51,456 nt of DNA, taken from positions 1 to 51,456 of the forward strand of contig JAGALA010000002.1 of NCBI GenBank assembly GCA_017625935.1, read 5' to 3'. Below the pieces are notes generated by a model, which saw only the letters and a list, made by a program, of their open reading frames with translations, searched no databases and was not told the origin of the DNA. Each line of letters begins with the position of its first letter. Position 1 is the stretch's first letter. The position numbers and the translations under genes are program-made. This DNA is from Clostridia bacterium (lineage in GTDB: Bacteria; Bacillota; Clostridia; Oscillospirales; CAG-272). Of this stretch, positions 1 to 6,828 are shown piece after piece.

Positions 1-84
1 ATGGGGTATGATCTTATATGACAGCTTGTTTTTTTATGCCTACTCGAAAAGGCATACGCTAATTTTTATTTTAAGGAGGTTTTT

Positions 85-1704
85 ATGCATCAGGCGTTAT
101 ATAGAAAATACAGACCAACCGTTTTTTCAGACGTGCACGGACAGGAGCATATCACCTCTATTTTGCAAAATGAGGCGAAAAACAATGCGGTTTCCCACGC
201 GTATCTTTTCTCGGGCTCTCGCGGTACGGGAAAGACAACCTGTGCAAAAATTCTTGCCAAGAGCGTCAACTGTCTTGACCTTCAAAACGGCAATCCGTGC
301 GGCAAGTGCGAAAGCTGTCTTGCGATAGATAACGGCACAACGACAGACGTTATTGAAATGGACGCGGCGACCAACACGGGCGTTGACTACATCCGTGATT
401 TGCGCGATAACGTAATGTACACGCCGTCAATGCTCAAAAAGCGCGTTTACATAATTGACGAGGCGCATATGCTCTCCGATAGCGCGTTTAATGCTCTCTT
501 AAAAACCATTGAGGAGCCGCCCGAGCACGTGCTTTTCATTTTCGCCACGACCGAGCAGCACAAAATCCCCGCGACGATAATTTCAAGGTGTCAGCGCTTT
601 GAATTCCGCCGTATTTCACTTGATTCGCTCGTTTCACGCCTAAGCTATATTGCCAAGGCGGAAAATATTTCTATAACTCCCGATGCTTTGCGTGCAATTG
701 CAAAGGTTGCACAGGGAGGAATGCGTGATGCTATAAGCTTAATGGAGCTTTGCGCGGGCGCACACGGAGAAATCACGCTTGAGTACGTAAACCGCGTGCT
801 CGGCACAAGCTCGTTTGAAAAGATGGCATCGGTTGCCAATAGCGTTGCCAAAAAGGACTACTCTGCGCTCTTTTCCTACGTAAACGAGATTGTCACATCC
901 TCAAAGGACATCCTTGTTTTTTTCCAGGACCTCACCTCGTTTTACCGCGATATGATGGTTTATACGTCGTTTAACGATGCAAAGTTTTTAGAGCTTAGCG
1001 AGGGCGAGAGCGAGCTTATTGCCTCTGTCGCTTCTCAATTTAATATGGCTACGCTTATTTATCACGCGTCGCTGCTTGACTCCGCTTATGCAAGCATGAT
1101 GAAAAACCCGATGAACAAGCGCTTAATTGCCGAAATTACACTTATGAAAATGTGTGAGCCGAAGCTTTCCGACGATAAGGATGCGCTTCTTTCGCGCCTT
1201 TCAAGCCTTGAGGACAAGCTCCGCTTAATTTCCGGCGGTGCGCAAATTTCCTTATCACAGGGCAAGGAAGCTGAGGGCGAGGAAAAATCCGCGGCTAACG
1301 AGCCGAAAAGCGCACCAAGCGAAAAGCCGCAAGCTAAGGCACAGGAGTCAGCCCCAAGCAAGCCACAAGTGGCTCAGCCAAGCGCACAGCCTGCAAAGGC
1401 ACGCCCGCAAGCAAACGATTTTGTCGATATTGACGGTTGGGACGACGTTAGTGCCAAGGTGTGCGAGCTTAAGCCGATGATTGCAAGCTTCTTCACCCGT
1501 GCGTTTGCAAAAAGGCGCAAATCCGACTCAAAGATTTATATTTACACCGACAATACGGTAGCGTGCAAGATGCTGAACGATAATAAGGGAATAATCCACC
1601 AAGCTATTTTGCTTTGCGAAATCGAGGTGGGCACGCCAAACGATATTATAATTTATACAAATAAACAGGACACACGCGAAAAAAGCGGTCTTGAAGAATT
1701 TTAA
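85..1704 (+). CDS. dnaX: DNA polymerase III subunit gamma/tau
   Basis: Clamp-loader ATPase of the replisome; it loads the beta clamp on primed DNA. The 539-residue protein has Walker A GSRGTGKTT at residues 44-52, a zinc module with cysteines 63, 72, 75 and 78, the Walker B-type segment IIDEAH, and the SRC sensor motif in IISRCQRF. A Pro/Ala/Lys-rich linker (about 400-450) precedes a short C-terminal domain. The start is set by AAGGAGG at 73-79. It is followed at 9 bases by ybaB and then recR, the usual Firmicutes order. Family assignment is secure; whether a separate gamma form is made cannot be judged. Confidence 0.97.
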   Translation: MHQALYRKYRPTVFSDVHGQEHITSILQNEAKNNAVSHAYLFSGSRGTGKTTCAKILAKSVNCLDLQNGNPCGKCESCLAIDNGTTTDVIEMDAATNTGVDYIRDLRDNVMYTPSMLKKRVYIIDEAHMLSDSAFNALLKTIEEPPEHVLFIFATTEQHKIPATIISRCQRFEFRRISLDSLVSRLSYIAKAENISITPDALRAIAKVAQGGMRDAISLMELCAGAHGEITLEYVNRVLGTSSFEKMASVANSVAKKDYSALFSYVNEIVTSSKDILVFFQDLTSFYRDMMVYTSFNDAKFLELSEGESELIASVASQFNMATLIYHASLLDSAYASMMKNPMNKRLIAEITLMKMCEPKLSDDKDALLSRLSSLEDKLRLISGGAQISLSQGKEAEGEEKSAANEPKSAPSEKPQAKAQESAPSKPQVAQPSAQPAKARPQANDFVDIDGWDDVSAKVCELKPMIASFFTRAFAKRRKSDSKIYIYTDNTVACKMLNDNKGIIHQAILLCEIEVGTPNDIIIYTNKQDTREKSGLEEF

Positions 1705-1713
1705 GAGGTATTT

Positions 1714-2046
1714 ATGAGAGCTAACATTCCAAAGGCACCAAGCCAGAATGAAATGATGAGACAGGTGCAAAAGATGCAGGCAGATATGCAAGCAAAGCAG
1801 GCTGAGCTTGACGCACGCGAGTACGAGGTGAGCGCAGGCGGCGGTGTTGTTAAGGTTAAAATCAACGGCAAAAAGGAAATTTTGAACATCGATATTTCCC
1901 CTGAAATCGTTGACCCTGACGATATTGAAACGCTTTCCGATATTTTAGTTGCCGCAGTTAATGAATCCATAAAGAAGGTTGACTCCACAAACGAATCCGA
2001 ACTCGGTCAAATCACAGGTGGACTCTCAGGCCTTGGACTCTTTTAA
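1714..2046 (+). CDS. ybaB: YbaB/EbfC nucleoid-associated protein
   Basis: Small DNA-binding protein (110 residues) of the YbaB/EbfC family, which in characterised members forms a tweezer-like dimer on DNA. The N-terminal amphipathic helix MMRQVQKMQADMQAKQAELD and the following GGGVVKVKINGK strand are typical. It sits between dnaX and recR as in most bacteria. Its stop overlaps the recR start by one base (TAATG), so the two are probably translationally coupled. AAGAGG upstream supports the start at 1714. Confidence 0.95.
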   Translation: MRANIPKAPSQNEMMRQVQKMQADMQAKQAELDAREYEVSAGGGVVKVKINGKKEILNIDISPEIVDPDDIETLSDILVAAVNESIKKVDSTNESELGQITGGLSGLGLF

Positions 2047-2645
2047 TGGAAACACCAATCAAGCCACTCAATACACTTATTGAGAAGTTTCGCTCCTTAA
2101 ACGGGGTTGGCAAAAAAAGCGCAATGCGTATGGCGTTCTCTATACTTGATATGGAAAACAGCGACGCCTACGACTTTGCACAGGCGATTTTAGACGCGAA
2201 AACACAGATTGGGCTCTGCTCTGTCTGCCAAAACCTTTCAAGCGAGGAAATCTGCCCTATTTGCGACGACGAGGCGCGCGACCACAGCGTTGTTTGCGTT
2301 GTCGAGGACTACCAGGCGGTTATCGCTTTTGAAAAGGTGAAGGAATTTAAGGGCGTTTACCACGTTTTGCACGGTACAATCTCGCCTATGCGCTCGATAG
2401 GTCCCGACCAACTCAAAATCAAGGAGCTTCTTCAAAGAATCAATAATGACGATATAAAAGAGGTTATCGTTGCCACCAACTACACCGTTGAGGGCGAGGC
2501 AACAGCGATGTATCTCTCCAAAATACTAAAGCCACTCGACATCAAGGTGACGCGCCTTGCAAACGGCTTGCCCGTTGGCTCCGACCTTGAGTATGCAGAC
2601 GAGGTTACGCTCTATCGTGCGCTTCTTGGCAGAAGGGATATATAA
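2046..2645 (+). CDS. recR: Recombination mediator RecR
   Basis: RecR acts with RecO/RecF to load RecA at single-strand gaps. The 199-residue length is standard. Seen: an N-terminal helix-hairpin-helix (LNGVGKKSAMRMA), a four-cysteine zinc finger (C58, C61, C70, C73) and a Toprim domain beginning at VVCVVEDYQ. It is coupled to the upstream ybaB and the downstream exonuclease gene by one-base TAATG overlaps, so dnaX-ybaB-recR-exonuclease is probably one transcript. Confidence 0.97.
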   Translation: METPIKPLNTLIEKFRSLNGVGKKSAMRMAFSILDMENSDAYDFAQAILDAKTQIGLCSVCQNLSSEEICPICDDEARDHSVVCVVEDYQAVIAFEKVKEFKGVYHVLHGTISPMRSIGPDQLKIKELLQRINNDDIKEVIVATNYTVEGEATAMYLSKILKPLDIKVTRLANGLPVGSDLEYADEVTLYRALLGRRDI

Positions 2646-3751
2646 TGGACTATATATTTTTCGATATTGAGTGTGCCAACTGCTTTGGTGGACACGGAAA
2701 AATTTGCTCCTTCGGCTATACTATAACCGACGAGAAATTTAACATCAAGGAAAAGAATGACCTTTTGATGAATCCGCATTCAAAATTCCACCTCTACGGC
2801 TCGGGAAACCGCCCCGGAATTGTCCTTGGCTACGACGAGGATGAGTTTTATTCCTCACCCGATTTCAAATTCTACTACCCTGTTATAAGGGACTTACTTA
2901 CGCGTGAAAACGCCATTGTGTTCGGCTTTGCGGTTATGTCCGATGCGAGCTTTCTAAAAAGCGAGTGCGAGCGCTTCCACCGCGAGATGTTCGACTATAA
3001 TTTCATTGATATTCAAAGAATTTTTACCGACCATAAGGAGCTTGAAAACACCCCTGCTTTAATTAAGTGTGCCGCGGAATACGGCGTGACGGAAACGCAG
3101 GACGTGCATAAGAGCGACGATGACTCGTATTTTACAATGCGTGTGCTTAAAGGTCTTTGCGACGAAACAGATCTTTCCCCGCGCGAGCTTATCGAGCGAT
3201 ATCCGCTTTCAAAATGCTGGTGCTTATACGGCGAGCTTGATTCGGAATACATACACTTTAAGGAGCGCGAAAAGGCAAACAAGCTTTCAAAGATGGAAAA
3301 GCTCACAGGCTCACTCCGTGCAAACTGGATCCACTCAAACGAGGAGCACGCAAGCGAATTTACAATGTACCACAAGCGCGTTTTCGTAAACCGCGAAGCA
3401 AATACTCCCCTTTCGGGCAAGCGCGTTTGCGTAAGCGTTTTATACGAGGAATACCATTTTAACGAGATGATGAACATTGTTTCTCTCCTTGCAAAAATGG
3501 GCGCAAAATACACGCGAAACGCATTTAACGCCGACGTTTTCGCCAAGTACGACGTTATAACGCGCGGCGGCACAAGATACAGATGCTACCGTGAGGAAAA
3601 GGCGCACAAAATCAAGGGCGAGGGCAAGAATATCGATATAATTGATATATCGGACTTGCTCGAAATCCTCGGCACGGACGAAAACGAAATCAAGGAGCTC
3701 TCTCGCTCACAGCTTTCACCGATAAAGGTGAAGAAATACGCAAGCCTGTAA
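2645..3751 (+). CDS. DEDD-type 3'-5' exonuclease domain with C-terminal BRCT domain
   Basis: A 368-residue protein with a DnaQ-like exonuclease domain at the N terminus (metal-binding FDIEC at residues 6-10, later acidic residues in FIDIQRIF and the HKSDDDSYFTMRVL segment) and a BRCT-like domain near the C terminus (TPLSGKRVCVSVLYEEYHFN onward). DEDD exonucleases proofread or trim DNA or RNA ends; a BRCT domain often binds nicked or phosphorylated partners. It overlaps recR by one base, which points to a repair or replication role. No polymerase domain is present, so it is a stand-alone nuclease. The precise substrate is unknown. Confidence 0.75.
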   Translation: MDYIFFDIECANCFGGHGKICSFGYTITDEKFNIKEKNDLLMNPHSKFHLYGSGNRPGIVLGYDEDEFYSSPDFKFYYPVIRDLLTRENAIVFGFAVMSDASFLKSECERFHREMFDYNFIDIQRIFTDHKELENTPALIKCAAEYGVTETQDVHKSDDDSYFTMRVLKGLCDETDLSPRELIERYPLSKCWCLYGELDSEYIHFKEREKANKLSKMEKLTGSLRANWIHSNEEHASEFTMYHKRVFVNREANTPLSGKRVCVSVLYEEYHFNEMMNIVSLLAKMGAKYTRNAFNADVFAKYDVITRGGTRYRCYREEKAHKIKGEGKNIDIIDISDLLEILGTDENEIKELSRSQLSPIKVKKYASL

Positions 3752-3802
3752 TTTTGGCAAAGGCGGCCGCGCACCGCATAAAAAACGGCGCAAGCACTAA
3801 AT

Positions 3803-3873
3803 AAAGACACCTTAAAGAAGCACCCACATGGGGCACTTGCCAAGCAAGTCAATTTATTGAGGTGTCTTTTTTT
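3803..3873 (+). terminator. Terminator-like stem after the dnaX-recR-exonuclease operon
   Basis: Outer stem AAAGACACCT (3803-3812) pairs with AGGTGTCTTT (3860-3869) and is followed by a T run. The long loop contains a second small hairpin (ACTTG/CAAGT). It lies 50 bases after the stop of the last gene, so it fits an intrinsic terminator with an elaborate loop. Confidence 0.7.
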
Positions 3874-4207
3874 GTTGCAAAAGTGCAACAAAAAAATCAC
3901 GCGAAGCGTGTATGGAATCACATCTTGGATGTGTATGGCATCACACGAAGTGTGTATGGAATCAACCGAAGGTTGTATGGCATCACGAAAAGCGTGTATG
4001 TCATCAACTGAGGGTCGTATGTACTGCCAATCCTTCCACCACCCAAGGTGGTCCCCCTCCCTTTGCACAAGGGAGGCTAAACGCGAAGCGTGTATGGAAT
4101 CACGCGTAGAGCGTATATGTTGCAAAGCAACAATTCATGAAAGCACCGTCTTCAATTCATGACCGCAGGTCAATTCATGTTGCATAGCAACAATTCATGC
4201 CGTAATC
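3874..4207. repeat. Hairpin array, left copy (linkers GTATGGAATC and AATTCAT)
   Basis: This fills the 460-base gap between the exonuclease gene and the next gene. A chain of minimal hairpins with 3-6 bp stems and mostly 3-base loops is separated by a nearly constant linker. Units include GTTGCA/TGCAAC, CACGC-GAA-GCGTG, ACATC-TTG-GATGT, ACAC-GAA-GTGT, AACC-GAA-GGTT and ACGC-GAA-GCGT, with linker GTATGG(A/C)ATC. From 4119 the linker changes to AATTCAT and the hairpins are GTTGC-AAA-GCAAC, GACC-GCA-GGTC and GTTGC-ATA-GCAAC. Stem sequences change while pairing is kept. No coding function is seen. Confidence 0.85.
4033..4077. repeat. REP-like palindromic element inside the left hairpin array
   Basis: Two adjacent hairpins, CCACC-CAA-GGTGG followed by CTCCCTT-TGCAC-AAGGGAG, interrupt the hairpin array. 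The composition (CC-rich left arms, GG-rich right arms, CAA loop) matches the elements near 5140, 17638 and 34222. It is non-coding. Confidence 0.7.
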
Positions 4208-4211
4208 ATCT

Positions 4212-4973
4212 TCACCACGGATTTCCCTTTGAATCCGTCACTATCACCTCGTTTTCCGCCTCGTGTTCTCTTGCTCGTCTGCTTATGTTTTCGGCTGAGC
4301 GCTTTACTGCCGCCTCAAAGAACTCGTCAGTATCAAAGCTGCTCATATCGTCGCTCTTTCCCCTGTTCCACGAAAGAATCACGGCGTAATGAGATTTATA
4401 TTTGTCACCCTTTGATGCAATGTAATAGCTTAAATCGTCTATACATTTCTTGTAGCTTTTGGGAAATTTCTCCTTTAACTGCTCATACTGCTTTTCCGTC
4501 AGCTCCACGTTTTCAAGCTCACCGTATTTATTCTTTTTTATGCTGTTTTCAGCTTCATTTACAGTTTCAGTTTCAGTTTTAGTTTTAATTTCAGTTTTAG
4601 TTTCAGTTTCAGTTTTAGTTTCAGTTTTAGTTTCAGTTTCAATATGCATTGCACTTGCATCTGCATATGTATTTTTGTTTTCATATCTTTTTTTGGCATT
4701 TCTCTGTCTGCTTTCGCTATATTTTGCTCGTCTTATAACCTCATCATCAAGACGCTTGTTATAATATAAGCCGTTCTCGTCAAGCTCAAAAAACCCAAGA
4801 ACGTCGCGGCTCACCGTGCCTACTGAAAGCTTGATAGATTTTTTTGTAAGATGTCCTATTTGGTGCTGCACACAAATCAGCTTGATAAGCTGCCCTATTT
4901 CAGCCATTGTAAGCCCTTGTGTTGCTGATAAAAAATCAGATGTGTAAAATAATACCGCCGGATCCTTTCCCAT
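4212..4973 (-). CDS. Phage-type replication/DnaD-like protein (DUF1376-like N terminus)
   Basis: A 253-residue protein. The N terminus (GKDPAVLFYTSDFLSATQGL through YYNKRLDDEVIRRAKYSESR) resembles the replisome-organiser/DUF1376 domain found in phage replication modules. The C-terminal segment (EKQYEQLKEKF to YKSHYAVILSWNR) resembles the conserved C-terminal domain of such initiators. Between them lies a low-complexity TE/TK linker (about residues 110-137) encoded by tandem hexamers. It is an orphan: no other phage gene is adjacent, and both flanks are hairpin arrays. Function is inferred from pattern only. Confidence 0.65.
   Translation of the reverse strand: MGKDPAVLFYTSDFLSATQGLTMAEIGQLIKLICVQHQIGHLTKKSIKLSVGTVSRDVLGFFELDENGLYYNKRLDDEVIRRAKYSESRQRNAKKRYENKNTYADASAMHIETETKTETKTETETKTEIKTKTETETVNEAENSIKKNKYGELENVELTEKQYEQLKEKFPKSYKKCIDDLSYYIASKGDKYKSHYAVILSWNRGKSDDMSSFDTDEFFEAAVKRSAENISRRAREHEAENEVIVTDSKGNPW
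4560..4641. repeat. Tandem hexamer repeat within the replication-like gene
   Basis: About thirteen consecutive TTTCAG or TTTTAG hexamers on the plus strand encode alternating Thr-Glu and Thr-Lys on the minus strand. Six bases equal two codons, so gain or loss of units keeps the frame and changes only the length of the charged linker. Confidence 0.9.
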
Positions 4974-5129
4974 AATTTTTTCCTCCTTTTTCGGTTTACA
5001 CCTTGATTATAAAGGAACAAAAGCGGTACGAAACGGTAAAGTTTTCCCCATTTGTGCAGTTTCTTTTTTCCTAAAGTCTTTCTCCTACTCCCTCCGTCGC
5101 GCACAATTCAAAAAATACGCACCGAAGCC

Positions 5130-5290
5130 GGTTCTGCGCGCCACCTCCCTCCAAGAAGGAGGCTTGTTTGGTACGAAACGGTACAGTTTTGCAAAGCAAA
5201 AAATGAATTGTGCTTTGCACATAAATTGACACAAGTTGTCATGAATTGTTGCATCGCAACATGAATTGCGTAGTACGCATATCAAATCAA
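5130..5290. repeat. REP-like element and hairpin array, right copy (linker ATGAATT)
   Basis: This occupies most of the 388-base gap between the replication-like gene and the DUF4097 gene. A CCTCC/GGAGG REP-like hairpin (5140-5162) and a GGTACGAAACGGTA motif (also at 5027) precede five hairpins: TTTTGC-AAA-GCAAAA, GTGC-TTT-GCAC, GACA-CAAGT-TGTC, GTTGC-ATC-GCAAC and GCGT-AGT-ACGC. They are separated by ATGAATT-type linkers. That linker is the reverse complement of AATTCAT in the left array, so the two arrays face opposite ways around the gene. Confidence 0.85.
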
Positions 5291-5328
5291 CCAAAAATCT
5301 CATTTTATTGTTCGAGAATTTTGGCGAA

Positions 5329-5355
5329 TAAAAAAAGGACAGAAATTCTGTCCTT
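5329..5355 (-). terminator. Intrinsic terminator of the DUF4097 gene
   Basis: AAGGACAGAA (5335-5344) pairs perfectly with TTCTGTCCTT (5346-5355). Read on the minus strand the stem is followed by a T run (A run 5329-5336). It lies just after the stop at 5362. Confidence 0.85.
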
Positions 5356-5361
5356 AATTAT

Positions 5362-6132
5362 TTAGTTTAGCGGTATTAGGGTTATATTTCCCGAAACGGT
5401 ATCGACCTCGATATAGGTTGTTGTGCTGCCAACGCCTGCGGCGTGAATGAGCTGATTGCCCTTACTTGTGGTTTGGAAATCACTTTCGATATTTCCCGAC
5501 ACGGTATTGTACTCTACCACAAACGAAGTATCTCTCGGAAGCTCAAATTTAACGTTTCCCGAAACGGTTTCTATTTCGCACGGATTTACATTATCGCTTG
5601 TTTTTACCGAAACGTCACCGCTCACGGTTGCAACGGATAATTCATCTCTTATAATTGAATTGATTTCCACGTTGCCCGAAACGGTGTTGACGGACATCTC
5701 CTTTAGCTCCATATCGGGTGCATTTACATACACGTTTGCACTGACGGTATTAATCTCAATATCATAAGAGCCCTGCCTTGGCACCATCAAAACGAGCGTT
5801 TTATACTCATTTTTTATTTGCATGACTCCGCTTTTGGCGTATTTTATCTTCAAGGTAGTGCCGTCAAGGTAATAATGAAGCTGCTCACTTTCACGGATTT
5901 CATGCTCGGATTCATCCTTGAAAACAATCTCGTCCCCGTCGTATTGCTCAATCTCCACCTTACAGGTGAGCCAGTCAATCTCAATTTCGGTGACGGGTGC
6001 GGAAATAGCTGCTCCGCCCGCGGTATATTTTAGCGCATCGTCATAGCTATAGCTAATTTGACAGGACGTCAACGACAATGTAAGCAAAGTAATTACCGTA
6101 ATTATAACGATAAATAATGATACCTTTTTCAT
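5362..6132 (-). CDS. DUF4097-family lipoprotein with beta-helix-like repeats
   Basis: The 256-residue protein begins with a hydrophobic signal segment and lipobox LTSC, so Cys24 would be lipidated and the protein held on the outer face of the membrane. The C-terminal half carries about five repeats of the type (N/E)TVSGNV, typical of the DUF4097/DUF4098 parallel beta-helix family. The molecular role of this family is not established. It is last in the minus-strand run, 9 bases after DUF2344, and ends at a clear terminator. Confidence 0.8.
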   Translation of the reverse strand: MKKVSLFIVIITVITLLTLSLTSCQISYSYDDALKYTAGGAAISAPVTEIEIDWLTCKVEIEQYDGDEIVFKDESEHEIRESEQLHYYLDGTTLKIKYAKSGVMQIKNEYKTLVLMVPRQGSYDIEINTVSANVYVNAPDMELKEMSVNTVSGNVEINSIIRDELSVATVSGDVSVKTSDNVNPCEIETVSGNVKFELPRDTSFVVEYNTVSGNIESDFQTTSKGNQLIHAAGVGSTTTYIEVDTVSGNITLIPLN

Positions 6133-6141
6133 TTTATCACC

Positions 6142-6828
6142 TCACCTGAACTCGCTAAGGTCGCTCTTTAGCATTCTTTCTCTCATTATAGAATAATGCT
6201 CGTCTATTCCGTCGCTTGTCATAATACCGAGGTATTTGCGCATTGCTTCAACCAAAATTTCGGGGCTGAGCGTTTTTTCGGCACTCGAATGTAAAATCAC
6301 GATTAATGTAAGCTCGTTTCCGTCTGCCTTGGCGGAAATTTCCTTAATGTAATCGCTCACGTTTATTTCCTTTACGCCGCTTTTCGTCTTTTTCTCAAGC
6401 AGGCACTCGCCCGTAAAGAGCTTTTCTACGTCCTCTTGGGTATTTTCGCCTATTTTGTCGGAATAAAGGCTGATTTTATACTCGGTAAACGCGATTTCCT
6501 TTATCTTTTCTTCGGGTGTATAAACGTCCAAAACGCGCATTTCGCGAGGAAAATTGCGGTTTAAGCGCTCCTTGATTTCCTCACAGTCCATATAGGAATT
6601 GAGCTTGATGTCAAGAAGCTCGCAAACGCTCTCAACGCCTGTTGGCAGCGGCTGTGCAAAGACCATTTTCGGCTGAGGATTAAAGCCCTCGCTATACCAA
6701 ATGTCAAGCTCTGAGCGCAAAATAATGCGTTGCATCGTCCTTGCCAAATCAAGGTGGGAGATGTACATAAGGTCGCCGACCTTGGAAAACTTGATTCTAA
6801 CCTTTGTTATTTCCTGTGTGGGCACCAT
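6142..6828 (-). CDS. TIGR03936/DUF2344 radical-SAM-linked protein
   Basis: A 228-residue member of the family that accompanies, or is fused to, TIGR03960 radical-SAM proteins. Diagnostic N-terminal segments: KVRIKFSKVGDLMYISHLDL and SEGFNPQPKM. The start lies inside the end of the radical-SAM gene (22-base overlap), so the two products are probably made together. The biochemical function is unknown; the constant pairing suggests a shared modification reaction. Confidence 0.88.
   Translation of the reverse strand: MVPTQEITKVRIKFSKVGDLMYISHLDLARTMQRIILRSELDIWYSEGFNPQPKMVFAQPLPTGVESVCELLDIKLNSYMDCEEIKERLNRNFPREMRVLDVYTPEEKIKEIAFTEYKISLYSDKIGENTQEDVEKLFTGECLLEKKTKSGVKEINVSDYIKEISAKADGNELTLIVILHSSAEKTLSPEILVEAMRKYLGIMTSDGIDEHYSIMRERMLKSDLSEFR

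Noticed and set aside
36..55. SRP RNA (ffs) or terminator ahead of dnaX
   Set aside because: SRP RNA often precedes dnaX, but only a 5-bp stem (ATGCC/GGCAT) is visible, the T run lies on the wrong side, and no SRP Alu/S-domain motif fits in 84 bases.
3013..3573. 186-codon open frame antisense to the exonuclease gene
   Set aside because: It is fully covered by a conserved gene on the other strand, with no ribosome binding site and no recognisable domain.
3874..4207. Possible CRISPR array
   Set aside because: Units are only about 20 bases, the constant part is 7-10 bases, the variable parts are self-complementary, and no cas gene is nearby.
4974..5130. Small gene between the replication-like gene and the right array
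   Set aside because: Open frames exist on both strands, but none has a ribosome site with a sensible protein; the stretch includes the GGTACGAAACGGTA motif.
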